Positions 1 through 11,529 of a stretch of 22,058 bases of DNA are shown here, one piece after another. Source of the stretch: Pelargonium cotyledonis. Lineage: Eukaryota > Streptophyta > Magnoliopsida > Geraniales > Geraniaceae. Position numbers and translations under genes: made by a program. The stretch is taken from assembly GCA_036897625.1 (NCBI GenBank), contig JAYMTA010001062.1, positions 1 to 22,058 of the forward strand. Direction: 5' to 3'. The notes beneath the pieces are model-generated. The model saw only the letters and a program-made list of their open reading frames with translations, did no database searches and was not told the origin of the DNA. Each line of letters begins with the position of its first letter. The stretch's first letter is position 1.

Positions 1-98
1 GAGACTACATTGATACGGCTAGCTCGGTTTCAACCTCCGCCAGCCGCCGCACGCCTAACAGGTTGCCACCTGCACCTCCACATTCCGGTAGATATTAG
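1..98 (+). CDS. 3' end of a gene, probably dynamin-2 (DRP2)-like C-terminal tail (partial)
   Basis: Read from position 3, the frame stays open to a TAG at 96-98 and encodes about 31 residues. They are rich in Ser, Thr, Arg and Pro and include the stretch SRRTPNRLPPAPPHSGRY. This resembles the proline-rich, SH3-ligand-like end of plant dynamin-related proteins of the DRP2 class, which act in membrane scission at the plasma membrane and trans-Golgi. The match rests on memory of the family tail and on very little sequence. The frame starting at position 1 is also open, to a TAA at 100-102, but its composition is not recognisable. The GTPase, PH and GED domains would lie upstream of the window. 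The sequence after 98 fits a 3' UTR. Confidence 0.42.
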   Translation, partial: DYIDTASSVSTSASRRTPNRLPPAPPHSGRY

Positions 99-480
99 AT
101 AATGATTTGACCCTAGTTGATGATTTTGATGCATTCTTGTTGGGTGGGTGTTTCCTCCTGCTCCAGAACTTGAGCTCATGCCTTCCTATTGCCATTACAG
201 TAGCTCCAGAGGTGCAATGCAATAGGAATTTGTAGATAAAAAAAAAAAAAAAAAAAAGTATATTGCAATGAAAATTTTCATTTCTGTTTCACGATTGATT
301 TGTACTGTCTAGTTGGCCTAGTAAATTTTTCTCTTTGTTCAGATCATGAGGTTGGTTGTTTTGCAGTTTCTTCCTTTTTGAACTTTTTTTTTTGGATGGT
401 TATGCTACATTTGTATTCATAAGTGACACTGGCTCCTGCTTGTAATCATAAAGTTCTTTTTTTCTCTCTCAAGAATTCCA
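99..480 (+). other. Probable 3' UTR and downstream flank of the first gene
   Basis: No coding frame is supported here. The stretch is T-rich and contains a run of 20 A at 238-257. It follows the stop codon of the partial plus-strand gene and most simply is its 3' UTR plus flank. No clear AATAAA signal was found. Confidence 0.3.
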
Positions 481-1118
481 TTGTTCTCACATTGATGAAA
501 AGTGAGAGACTCGAAAGTGTCGCCAAACAACTCAACGCTCTCTCACTTGCATGCTAGATATAAGAACGATTCCTACACGTGTATGCATGGACCAAAATGA
601 GACCTAAGGCTGATGGGTCGCCCCTTACTCTTGACCTAAACAGAACCAATTACGATATTGTGTTAAGCTTACAAAAATTTAAATTGTTAGGTGGAAGACC
701 CAACTTGTAAATCAAATGACGACAAACTTCACATTCCTTGTATGAGATACCACGACAAAAACTACATGGAAGCTAGTAACATAAGACATTCTAGTAAGAT
801 TTTTTAAAGGTAACTTTGTGGTAACAGCGATTATAATTTAGAACCTATGGATCTATGCATATTAATGAAACCACCAAGTATAAATGAGTAGGAGACTTGG
901 CGTCCAAACAACCCTAAATTAAAGGATTACACAATTGGGATATTCACTTCATAGTTCATACTTGATGGTATCTGTAAAATACTAATTACATTGCATTTCC
1001 TGTGCAATATTATTGCTGTAATTATGTACATAACTTTGGACTACACTTCCTTTCCAGTCAGTAAAAAAGGTAAAAGACCCTGAGACATCCACATGAGAAC
1101 TTCAACATCTTCAAACTT
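481..1118. other. Intergenic spacer, no gene seen
   Basis: Only short meaningless frames occur. The part next to 1118 should include the 3' UTR of the minus-strand acyltransferase-like gene. No repeat, RNA gene or element was recognised. Confidence 0.4.
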
Positions 1119-4100
1119 CTATTCTGTCTCTGCCTTGAAGGGCCCGGAGTCGGTTATTAGTTTCATAACATGCTCAACCTGAGATAAATTGCACAAAAGA
1201 GTCGGAGAGTGGTTCCTCAAAAGGATGTAACTGGAGATTATCATCAAGCGAGTCTCTTGAGATGATTTCATTGCTAAATGAAAAACAATGTGAACACTAA
1301 AATACCTGAGCTGCTTCGCGCGATAGAAAATCTTGTACGGCTATTCTGAAGCGGTCATCCGTTAGGTAATGGCAGCTGTAAGTTGTCACGGGCAGATAGC
1401 CTCGCTGAATCTTATGCTCTCCCTGAGCTCCGGCCTCCACTGTGTTAAGATTAAGTTCAATGGCTGCTTCTATGGCCTGTGAGCTATCAACAAAGTTTGA
1501 GTACATATACATCACATCGTCTAAAGCAATGTCTTAAGATATTCTACAGGAGGATTCGTGTCATGTTGCCTACACAATGGCTATAGGTACTTTTTCCCCT
1601 CAAGCTGTTGTCAGGAGAGCGAAAAGGGAAAAGAAGACGCCTCCCTGTTGACTATTTGGACTCCAAAACTTGAGATACAACATGCCATGGTAAAAAGAGC
1701 TAACACTTAAATGTCTAACTCGGTAATGTTGAATATGACCCTTAGCTTGGCTAACACCTATTACTAGTGATACCAAAAAATCAGATTCAAACCTGGTAAT
1801 AGCACGCTTCAAAATGCAGGCATGGATAATAAACCTCGGGATGACATCCCCATAGACGCCCGTACAAAGTATCACCTCCAATGAGATTAAGAGCTCCCCC
1901 AACAAGCTCGCCTCCATCTTCTGCAATGACAAGTAGTACGCTATCTCCCATCTTGGATCCCATGTCGTGGAAGAAATCCCTTGTAAGATAAGGAGTACCC
2001 CACCTATCAATAATCAACAGCATATTTAAGATGCGATCATTAAAGCAGTATCATATTATTGATGAGTATTTAAGATTAATAAGCTGAAAAGGATCAGACT
2101 ACTTAGCATTACAGATAAAAAAATCATATCGAAGTCAAGGAAATGAGGACCAAACTTGTTGTCAGTGGTGTTCTTGTAGAACTGATAGAATGAATCCCAG
2201 TGCTTAGCCTATCAAGATGCAGCCATGGAAGAAAATAAGATTACGCCGAACTCACAGAATATGATACATATGTAGATATTACTAGCAATATCAATAAGTC
2301 AACTTCAAAAGAGTTCATAAACAATGTTTACTACAGTTGGCCCGATGTATGCAAATATTAAACAAAATTAGAAGACACAATGCTAATATTACTATACCTT
2401 TATTTCATCACCACGGAGCCGTTTCATAGTCAAGTTTTGCTCCAAAATCTGCATGTAAAGGTCACCAGGAAAAAAAAAATTCTCAGAGAATGTTCAGTTT
2501 TTTTATGGATCAGCATGCCATTAATTTAATCAAGCTCATGCAGATTGTGGAGAGAGAGAGAAGCAAATTTAGCTTTTGATGGGATTATGTATCATTTTTC
2601 ATAATATTGGGAGCAAACAGTATTTTCCACTTTTCAAGAGAAATGTTTAATTCTAACATCTATAAACTTGTAAAACAAATCAAAAGGGACTAAGAGGGGC
2701 CAAGATCCTCAAGCCTCCCATTTCTTATCATATAAATGTTTGTAGTATCCGAGATATACATAACAATAAAATATCAAAACTTTATTACTTCGTATATCAT
2801 TTCCCAAACATTTTCTGTTATCTTCACATATTTTTCTTGCATTTATCTCGTCAATACGAAGAATTGAATGGTTACCACTTACACATTCGTAGTGGTCAGC
2901 TAATGATTGCTATTCTCTTTATATCACCAACAGCTATCCTATTTGCTTTCAAGAAGAATTCAAAAAAAGCTTGATTTTTTTTATTTATATTATTCCATTA
3001 AATACAAAAGGCAATAACCAAACTGAGGCAAGAAAAAGACCAACCTTTTTGCGCTCTTGCCGAACTCTTTTCCTTTTATTATGCCTCATGTCCATCAAAA
3101 ACTCATCAAAACTGCAATGCAAAATAGAGACCTTAATCATATGTACTATATATGTACGTACAATTCTATATATGCCTACATTAATGTGTGTAGAAAAGGT
3201 AACAAAATATTCCTCTGTGCATTGTCTACATTTCACCTCTTTTTATATTCTATTGATTGCACACTATTAATAATGTTGCTTTACCATTTCAATTACCTTT
3301 AGAATGAGGAAAGCAATTTCAATGTTAACAATGACACGTGCCACGAATTAGAAATTGGATAAACATCACTCACTTTTTATAATTACGATTTGTCCAATGG
3401 TACTGCATCCCAATTCTCTGAAGAAAACCATTTTCCCTGAATGAATGCCATTCACTTTCAGACGGAAAAGTAATGTGTAGAGATGAAACCTGAGACTGTC
3501 AAAAGAGAAAGCCAGATTAAGCAGCTGATATAGCAAGTTAAAACACGTCCGCTTTTCAGACATTGTTGCAGATAAAAATGAACTATGTGTCTTAGAAGTA
3601 CCCGATCTCTGTTTTGTTAATGTCACATCACAATACGAATACCAAGCATTACGAGTATAAAACAATAGCAATTATGAAGAGTGATTGGAGTAATAGAAAG
3701 AACAGTTAAATATTAGAAAATAGAATAGTGTGTTGAAAGCAAAAACCATTTGACTCGTCTGGTACCTTGTCTGCCAGTTCTTTCAGAGCAGAGACAATGC
3801 CATCAAAAATTTGATCTTTGAATAAAGTGTTGCGTACTAAAATCCTTGGACCGGTTACGGGAGTGAAAGGCACACAACATTGTAGCTTCGGATAATAGTT
3901 TGAACCAAAACTATAGTAAGCATCGGCCCAAGAATGATCAAAAACAAATTCCCCATACGAATGACTGCACAGACAAACTAAACGACGTGAGACAACAGGA
4001 AACAAATAGGTAATTGATTTGGCGCAGTGAAAGACTTGTCAAACAAGTAAAATGAGAACTTGCGGTGTGGTTAGTGTGGTGGACACAAAACCTTTTAAGG

Positions 4101-6335
4101 TAGAGTGGTACGACACCTAAAACATTTTCACATTCATCCTTAGCAATGATGTGACGTGGCATCCACCCTGTTTCCTGAAATAAATATATATGCATAAGAT
4201 TCTAAGGGAACCTCCAGACTGATTTCCATTTATCACATGAACTACGATAGTAACTTTACGAAACTTGAAGGAAGGTCAAAGAGCATTTGAATTAAAATGT
4301 TGTTAACTTCAGGATGACGCTTGATGAAAGCCAGAAATGCTCACACAATCAGTTTGCACGATACATAGACTTTCTAAATTTTCAGGAGATGATTATTGAA
4401 TTTATAACAGTAGTTTTATCATATTTGTGCCATGAAAAAAGAAAGGAAGCATCTCTTATTGTAGCATTGGGGTGGGGGGGCGTTAAGAAAACACTAGTAA
4501 CTGATAAGCAACAGAATAACATATTACAGGAAATGAAAGGTTGTTTACAATGCTGTACAAAACATGCCCGTTTAAATCACCTCAGAGATCCATCAGAAAA
4601 TATAGACAACAGAACAAAACCATCCCTCGGAAAACGTATCATCATAGAATATAAAGAGTTTGGGTGTTAAGCATTTATTCCTAACCTTTGTTGCACAACC
4701 CGTCTCCTCTAAGCTTGAAAGAAAACCATGAGTAAGAAACGGATTGAACTTTTCTGGACCTGTAGCATCTAGAGTGCATGCATCCCAGTCACCTGGCAAA
4801 ACTTCTAAGATTGAGGAAATAACTGAAAAAGATATCTTTTGAGATTTCCCATCGCTTACTAAGGCCCCCTGAATCCAATGAAATTGCAAAAGCAGCGCTA
4901 TTAGCTACGAGATCTAAATACTGCAGCAATCTAGAAAATGATCACAACCAAAAGACCGTAATGAAAGAGCACCTCTGGGCCGGATGATGTCAACATTAAA
5001 TCTCCCAAGGAGAAATCCACTTCTTTTGGCTCCACAGTCTTCTTGGGTTCCCAAAATAGCGCACATATTTTAGATGACTGAAATGAATTCCCAATACTTT
5101 GTCTTCGTAGAGGTTTCCCCTACAAATAAAGAATTAAATGGTCGCATCCATATCCTATCTTCAATAGAAATTCAAAACAGAATCGGCAACATTTGAAATT
5201 TGACTATATAGTAATATTGTTAAAATTTGGACATTTCCTTGACATTACCTTAACTTGCATCCTTAAAAAAACGTAACTTGCATAATCTGGCCAAAGGTGG
5301 AAGGTAACCTTGAGTCTGGACCAGCCTCAACTAGCTATAAATATTATCTAGATTTAAAGCATCCTCTACATCTCAACTTGAACAACCATACTGCTTAATT
5401 ACCATATTCGATCTGATACCAGTGACACATCATCTTAACACCACGTATTATTCAGAATAACTGAATTACAATAGACATGCACAGTGGCATCCACTATCAA
5501 CGTTCAATAGAAGCGTAATTTTCCAAACATGAACATCACCTCAATTATGACACTTTTACTTACTAAACAATCTAAAAACGCAGGAAACTTCTAAAATCTA
5601 AATTCCGATCCCCCATTTACCCTTTCTTTCATTGGTACCCAAATACCCATTGAACATTTTCAAGGACTCAATCCAATCCAACATACAAAACCATCAAAAA
5701 AGGAAGGAATAGCTAACTTTTCCATTGAAAGTACAAGAACAACATACTACTACTTCAGCCCAAATATTGTAAAAAGTTCGGATATGAGCTAAACTAATAC
5801 TCACTCCATCACAAAATGAGTGTTACTTTTCTTTTTCGGAAAGGTTGTTAGGCATGAACTACCAATAACATCCCAACCATAGGTTACTTCAACCCCTTGA
5901 GTATGTTACATCGAATACACATCACGGCAAAAAGGACAACGGGGCATCATACTCGAAGTAACAATGTTTTTCAGTCCCTTTGGGGAGCGTTAACCTAAAA
6001 CACACCCCACAAATCACACACATACCGTCTACAAGGAGGCTCGAACTTAAGACCTCAAAGGGAATCAACTAACAACAAATTCATTTCCCAAAATATGTTG
6101 AGGTCGGCTATTAACAAAACTCTTTGGAATCTGCTGCTCTTAGTCTAATTCTCTTGAAATTGAATGGCATTTCATAAATTTTGGAATGCAATATAGCTCA
6201 AAACATAGCTCAACCTAATTCATGGATAGAGATAGTGAGTGAGTGAGTGAGTGAAAGAGTTACCAGAAGGTGATTTGGAAAACGGCCCAGAAATGGCGAA
6301 GAAGGCTTGTAGTAGCAACTCGCTGCTACTGCCAT
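1119..6335 (-). CDS. FemAB-like / DUF482 predicted N-acyltransferase, plastid-targeted (12 exons)
   Basis: Twelve coding exons on the minus strand splice without a lesion: 6335-6264, 5119-4973, 4868-4686, 4174-4092, 3964-3766, 3489-3374, 3111-3045, 2448-2398, 2208-2156, 2003-1793, 1476-1306 and 1178-1119. They total 1413 nt, or 470 residues. All introns are GT-AG. The start ATG at 6335 opens a Ser/Ala/Tyr-rich, acid-free leader typical of a plastid transit peptide (inference). Family landmarks include ALFWEPKK, DWDACTLDATGPEKFNPFL, GWMPRHIIAKDE, GVVPLYLK, FVFDHSWADAYY, FTPVTGPRIL, FDEFLMDMR, a basic KRKRVRQERKK segment, ELVGGALNLIGGDTLYGR and, near the end, VEAGAQGEHKIQRGYLPV. This order matches the plant relatives of bacterial predicted N-acyltransferases with a GNAT-like fold (PF04339). 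The biochemical substrate is not established, so only family and likely location are claimed. The gene is transcribed away from MET1. Confidence 0.88.
5798..5841 (+). mobile_element. Solo Stowaway/mariner-like terminal sequence (relic)
   Basis: A TA dinucleotide is followed by CTCACTCCATCACAAAATGA, then GTGTTACTTTTC. This resembles the Stowaway MITE end, commonly written CTCCCTCCGTCCCAAAATAA followed by GTGTCAC. I found no matching inverted copy downstream, so it would be a truncated relic. Recognition is by eye and from memory of the consensus. Confidence 0.35.
5990..6110 (-). repeat. Possible degenerate tRNA-derived SINE fragment
   Basis: On the minus strand, positions 6047-6038 read AGTTCGAGCC, close to a pol III B box (GGTTCGANTC). 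It sits in a segment without coding potential inside intron 1. The A box is not convincing and no target-site duplication was identified. Confidence 0.22.
6234..6254. repeat. AGTG microsatellite
   Basis: Five perfect copies of AGTG plus one base lie just inside intron 1 of the acyltransferase-like gene. The intron's GT donor is at 6263-6262. Such a tract is likely to vary in length between individuals. Confidence 0.85.
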
Positions 6336-6356
6336 GTCCGCTTCAATCCCCACAGA

Positions 6357-6375
6357 TCTCTCTCTCTCTCTCTCT
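6357..6375. repeat. TC dinucleotide repeat in the 5' leader of the acyltransferase-like gene
   Basis: There are 9.5 copies of TC, reading as GA on the coding strand, about 20 nt upstream of the ATG at 6335. GA/CT tracts are common in plant core promoters and 5' UTRs, so this marks the probable leader. Confidence 0.75.
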
Positions 6376-8670
6376 GAAACTTAAACTTGCCAACAAAAAT
6401 TCAGCAACGACCATCCATTTGAAAGCCACGTGGCGACTTTCTGGTCCAAATGCTTATATTTCTATCCACCAAAAATTTCAAATTAAAAATCATGTAGAAA
6501 TATCGGACATTTAACATGTATTTGAGTTCTTGAACGAATTCGCACACTCGTTGTTGATACTTTTGAGCCGCTTTATCAGACTCGGACTAATCTCCATTCG
6601 AGTTTTGTTTAATATTAAAGTCTTCACTCCTTCTCATAAGGGTATTGAGCGAATTTAATATGTATTTTAATTTATGTTAAAATAATTCGAACGATATTTT
6701 TACCATCTTACATGTACATATTGGACATGCGAGAAAACTAAACTTTTAGTGTTCGAATTGCTCTTGATCCTAGTTTGATTAGAAAATTGTTGACGAAGTG
6801 GTAAATGTTCTTTAAAAATACATGTAACCAGGACAAAAGTCATTCAAACCACAAAATTATTATTTTTGAAAATTGGATCTCTACTACCCAAATTTGAAAA
6901 TGTTTGATATGGTTCTCCCAAATTTATTTCTTTGCAAATTTGAAGCAATAACTATATTTTTATTAGCAAATAGAAAGATCCACTGGAAATCACTCAAATC
7001 AAACATTGGACGACCAGTTTATTCATTTTTAAATATTTTTTTTAAAATAATTTCATATTTGTTATAACCATATTTTTTTCAAATAAAAATAAATTAACTA
7101 AAATAATCAGTCATATAAGCATATGATTTCATTTACTTTGTTGAGGTAACTTTTGATTCATACAAATATGAAAATGGATGTGTCATCTACATGGACGAAG
7201 AGGTGACCCTAATCATAAGACGAGTTCCTATAGTATACTTTCAACCGTTAAGAATGAGTTTTGATTGTGCACCCCTATCTAATATACTAACTAAATTTTA
7301 ACATGTTTTGATACATTGAATTTCAACTCTAATTTATTTGCATCATACTCTCATTCTTGTGTAAACAACAAATCATTTTTAATTATTCGACTAATCAACT
7401 ATGAACATCAAAATAAAGAGCTAATATATAAGATTTACAGGCGTTAAAAAAACATAAAACATTTATATTATTCAAACCATAATTCTAAAAAAATATTACC
7501 AAAATTCTAACACTACACAAACAATAATATTGTCTAAAGATAAAATGTTCTTCAAATAGGAAAGCAATTTAGCATTGACGCAACATAGGTTATAGTAAAA
7601 CGATAAATATTAACTATGATCGTTTCAAATGTACTGTCCAAATTTTGACTAGTTGCGAGAACATGTATTTTTGTCCATTATTCACTAGCATCACCAACTA
7701 GAGCCGCTATTATTTTAAAATATTAGCATAATTGTTGATTTTATTGATTTGTAAATTCGAATATTTATCATGTTAGTCTTAAATTCAAAACTAAATATAT
7801 TACAACTTGAGGTTATACGAGATGTGATTATTTATCTTAACGTAACTGAACAATTAAACATTGAAAAACGAAAAAGCTAAATTTAAAATTAAAAAATAGT
7901 CAACTATTTTTTTTATTTTCAGTTTTAAAATGCATACGTTAAACAATTAATTTATTAGTTATACAAAGTATCAAACAACTTTTTGTGGTTGGTCATTACC
8001 AAATAAAGCATAAATTATAACTAACTATGACACATGGTGAATGCATCTACATCAACAAAACTTGATTCAATTCTTTTAATATCAAACATTTAATAACCTT
8101 CCAAAAAATTTGAATACACGTACAAATTTACCCTAACAAAATATCACAATATTTTTTCTATTCCCATTTTGACCTCACCATCTTGTCCCCATTAGTAGTA
8201 TAATACCTATCACCCTCATCCCCATCATTTCATTGTCCTTGTACTTTGCCCATCAAAACGCTCAAGATTAGACTATTCACTTGAGGTACACATTTTTCAC
8301 AAACTTGGTGTTCGCGAATGTAAGACTTACTCACTTTCATATCTTTTTTTTTCAATGTTATTGTCGTTTTCAGTTAAAATAACGGAAGATATAATTTGTT
8401 AGATTCGATTTTAGACTCTCTTCAATTGAATTACATATTGAATTTATTATAAGTTATATAAGTACGACAATTAATTCAGAACCGTTTGTTATCTTTTTTA
8501 AATGAACTGGTGACACTAATATTCATTAAGAAGTAAGATCTAGTACTGGGATTTTTCATGCCTGTATTTATCGGAGGGTAGTAGAGTCTTTGCCGATATG
8601 TGTGGGATGGAATTAGATTGCTGACTGTGAAATTGGAGGCACAAAAATTGACCTAAAAACCCAAAATTTT
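6376..8670. other. Divergent intergenic region, AT-rich, no gene seen
   Basis: About 2.3 kb separates the two divergently transcribed genes. It should contain both promoters. All frames are short, and A/T runs are frequent. I saw no tRNA, no long terminal repeat and no transposase fragment. The 72-residue and shorter frames have no recognisable composition. Confidence 0.5.
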
Positions 8671-8671
8671 A

Positions 8672-8703
8672 GGGCTTTTTTTGTTTAACTACCTAAAAAG
8701 CCC
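8672..8703. repeat. 9-bp inverted repeat upstream of MET1
   Basis: GGGCTTTTT at 8672-8680 is the exact reverse complement of AAAAAGCCC at 8695-8703, with a 14-nt spacer. It lies just upstream of the E2F-type site. Its function is unknown. Confidence 0.6.
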
Positions 8704-8711
8704 CAAATCGA

Positions 8712-8720
8712 TTTCCCGCC
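8712..8720 (+). promoter_or_regulatory. E2F-type binding site upstream of MET1
   Basis: TTTCCCGCC matches the E2F consensus TTTSSCGC (S = G or C) and lies 224 nt before the ATG at 8944. Plant MET1 is known to be controlled by the retinoblastoma-related/E2F pathway, which ties it to S phase. That this particular site binds E2F is inference. Confidence 0.6.
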
Positions 8721-8744
8721 ATTTATTGTTCTTTCAAAACGAAG

Positions 8745-8774
8745 ATGCTGCTTGATCTGAATTGGTACCGTTAA
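8745..8774 (+). other. Possible 9-codon upstream ORF in the MET1 leader
   Basis: An ATG at 8745 starts a nine-codon frame ending with TAA at 8772-8774. It would be an upstream ORF if transcription begins before it, and the transcription start is not known. Confidence 0.3.
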
Positions 8775-8794
8775 TTTCACACCCATTCGTTACT

Positions 8795-8854
8795 TTAATT
8801 TTTTCGGTGTTTGAACCGATCAAGTGTTAATTTTTTCGGTTCAAAACCGATCAA
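8795..8854 (+). repeat. Tandem 28-29 nt duplication with dyads in the MET1 5' leader
   Basis: TTAATTTTTTCGGT followed a few bases later by AACCGATCAA occurs at 8795-8823 and again at 8827-8854. Each copy contains an inverted pair. In the second copy the dyad is perfect: TCGGTT, CAA, AACCGA at 8836-8850. It lies 90-150 nt before the MET1 start codon. Confidence 0.65.
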
Positions 8855-9004
8855 CAGATCAACTGTTTCTTGGTTTGTGATTTTTTTTTTACCGTGGCCA
8901 TTGTTGCCGGAATCAGTCGATAGTGGAGCTTGTATAGCTAGATATGGGATCGGCGAAAGTGTTTAATAATGCGGCAAGTGATGAAGAAAACACCCAGAGT
9001 TCCG

Positions 9005-10339
9005 GTGAGAATTTGATGTATTATTGCGATTTTTTCGGTGATGCATGTAAAGATCTGGATTTAAATTATTTTCCATTTTTTGAATGTGTTTTCTTGGTTG
9101 ATCCGAAGCAATTTGAGTGAGTTCTTGCTGAATTTCATTATCTTTTCCACTGGGAGTTCTTAATTACGTCTTTGATGATAGATTTCACTGTTAAAATTAT
9201 GTTCTTTGATCATTAATCGTAGCTATCCATTTATGTGCGTGCCTGTTCCGACACGAATTAAGATACTTGATTTTAGGTTTTAGATGTGACTGTTACTTTA
9301 TTCTGTCTGTTGTGCATTGTAGGTTTTATTTCTTGATTATACATCGAGCACATGCTTTTGATCTTTTCAGTAATGATTGGCTACATGCAGAAACTTTGTT
9401 CTCCTCTATGTTTTATTCTATAACAAGCTTGTGTAGGTGGATAATTTGGCTTAGTCTTGCAGTTTGTTTCAGTGAATTTTTCCGTCAGCTTTTCATTGTG
9501 CATGTTTCAGGTTTTTGTTTTAAATTTTTGAACAACATTGCCTCATTGCATTGACATGATCATAGAGTAGAATCGACATTTTGGCCTCTGTTCCAGGATT
9601 ACTTATGTTTGTATACTTTTCTTCTTTTCTTGATTAATACTCGAATATGGAAAAAAATAAGGATTATTCTAGGGGGATTTTGTAAGATGCTGTGTTGAAA
9701 ACCTACTTGTGAGTTTTTGTTTTTTTCACTGTCATGGTACGTGTCTATTCCAATAGTCATAGACTCTGTTTCACGTTGTATATTGGCATAATAAGTATGT
9801 GCACGACAAGTAGAATTTTAGAAATTTCTGGGTAAGCCCTCTCATTGATTGGTTACCAATAATGGTGGTTGTCATTTACTATGCTCAAGAAATTAATGCT
9901 CATATCTAGTTGGATTTTGGAGCATTATGGATTTATTGCGTCGGTCCAGTTTGGGGAATGTTTATATATATGTGCTCCCACATTCTCTATAGATTCAACG
10001 ATTTAACAGTCTTGGAAAATATGTCAGCTTTCTTTTTATGGATATGTTCCATGTTTGTATCTATATTTTCCTTTCACCTTTATTTACTTATTTATTTTAC
10101 TCATTTAGCTTTCTTGTTAATTGTTGAGATTCTTGCTCTTATATTTTGAAAGAGCATTGTTGGGATTTTGTTCACTAATATTTGATAAAAATTACATTCT
10201 TTTGGGTCGTTTTGGAACCCCATGTTGTTTAATCTTCACGGGGGTTTAGCACTATCTATCCATGATACAGTGAACTGCTTATACCTCTATGAACTCCTAT
10301 GCATTTCATCATGCTTGTTAACAGTACATTTTCTTACAG
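9005..10339 (+). other. Long first intron of MET1
   Basis: The donor GTGAGA follows the 61-nt first coding exon, and the acceptor TTCTTACAG precedes the second. The join makes a Glu codon and keeps frame with MEKETEGK. The 1335-nt intron is T-rich. Its short frames, including the extension from 10222, are intronic and not supported as coding. If exon 1 is not used, the Met at 10342 is an alternative start. Confidence 0.75.
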
Positions 10340-11508
10340 AGATGGAAAAGGAGACTGAAGGTAAATCGAAATCTACAACTTCTGGTGCCAATAAAGCTAA
10401 TTCCAAAACCGGAGAGGGCACTAAACCAAAGCAGAAGAGAAATAGGTCTGAGAGCAATGGGAATGTTTCCGGCCCTCGAAAAATGCCAAAGCGAGCAGCT
10501 GCATGTTCAGATTTTAAGAGCAAAACATTTCTTCTGTCAGATAAATCTTCTGTGGTAGAGATTAAAAGGGATACTGTAGTTGAAGATGAGATTGCAGCCA
10601 TAAGCTTGACATCTAGGCAGAATGATCCCCGGCCAAACAGAAGGCTTACAGAATTTATCTTTCATGATGCTGATGGGAGGGCACAGTCTGTTGAGATGGT
10701 GGAAGTCACTGATTTGTTCATAACAGGTAATATTTTGTCATTGGAAGAAAGTTCTGACAAGGAAAAGGAAAAAGGTATTAGATGTCAGGGTTTCGGCCGG
10801 ATAGAAACATGGGATATATCCGGGTATGATGAAGGCTCACCTGTCATATGGATCTCCACGGACATAGCTGATTATGACTGTGTTAAACCAGCAAGTAGCT
10901 ACAAGAAGCTGTATGGTCTTTTCTTTGAGAAGGCTCGTTTATGCATTGAAATATACAAAAAATTGTCAAAGACGTCTGGAGGTAATCCGGATTTAAGTGT
11001 TGATGAATTGATAAGTCAGGTTGTCCGCTGCATGAGTGACAGTAAAAACTTCCCCCACGGGACTTCAATCAGAGACTTCATTGTTTCACAAGGTGAATTT
11101 GTCTATAATCAGCTCACTGGTTTGGATGGAACGTCTAAGAAGAATGATCAGATCTTCAGAGACCTGCCTGTGCTTGCTGCCCTTAGGGATGAAGGTAAAA
11201 AACATATGAATTTCGCAAAGGTTAACACATCTGGTGGGAGTTTAAAGATTGGTGATGGAGAGAAAGTCAATCAGTTTAGGTCACCTGATTGTAGTGTTCT
11301 GAAAGACGAGGATATGAAATTGGCCAGGTTGCTTCAAGAAGAAGAAAACTGGCAATCAATGAAACAGAAGAAAGGTCAGCGCTCGGTTGCTTCATCAAAC
11401 AAGTTTTATATTAAAATCAATGAGGATGAAATTGCTGATGACTATCCTCTACCTGCATATTACAAGACTGCTACTGAAGAAACTGATGAATACATTATAT
11501 TTGATAAT

Positions 11509-11529
11509 GATATTTTGCGATCCTTATGA
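11509..11529 (+). other. Frameshift lesion in MET1 exon 2 and its premature TGA
   Basis: The upstream frame encodes [11 protein letters not shown], ending with GAT at 11509-11511. The family continues in another frame from TGC at 11516 as [14 protein letters not shown]. Four bases (11512-11515) lie between, so the net shift is +1 (or -2). The unshifted frame stops at TGA 11527-11529. No intron can fit here. Confidence 0.88.

Larger units (their letters stand above)
5120..6263 (-). other. Long first intron of the acyltransferase-like gene
   Basis: This 1144-nt intron separates the transit-peptide exon from the mature protein. It holds the Stowaway-like end at 5798-5841, the tRNA-like B-box relic near 6038-6047 and an AGTG microsatellite beside the donor. 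No exon is supported inside it. Confidence 0.75.

Noticed and set aside
238..257. Poly(A) run as the tail of a retroposed gene
   Set aside because: No processed coding sequence precedes it apart from the short C-terminal tail, and no target duplication was found. A simple A tract in a 3' UTR is enough.
4314..4670. 118-residue plus-strand frame
   Set aside because: It overlaps an intron of the well-supported minus-strand gene and has no recognisable domain.
9267..10149. Hydrophobic frames of 79-95 residues in the MET1 first intron
   Set aside because: T-rich intron sequence read as codons gives Phe/Leu/Ile-rich peptides by composition alone. No homology or context supports them.
10222..10339. 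N-terminal extension of the MET1 exon 2 frame back to an ATG at 10222
   Set aside because: The extension has intron-like composition and ends at a good acceptor (TTCTTACAG). The short exon at 8944-9004 splices in frame to 10340, giving a plausible acidic/Ser-rich start.
11509..11529. A small intron hiding the apparent frameshift
   Set aside because: Homologous residues are contiguous on both sides with only four bases between, far below any intron size.
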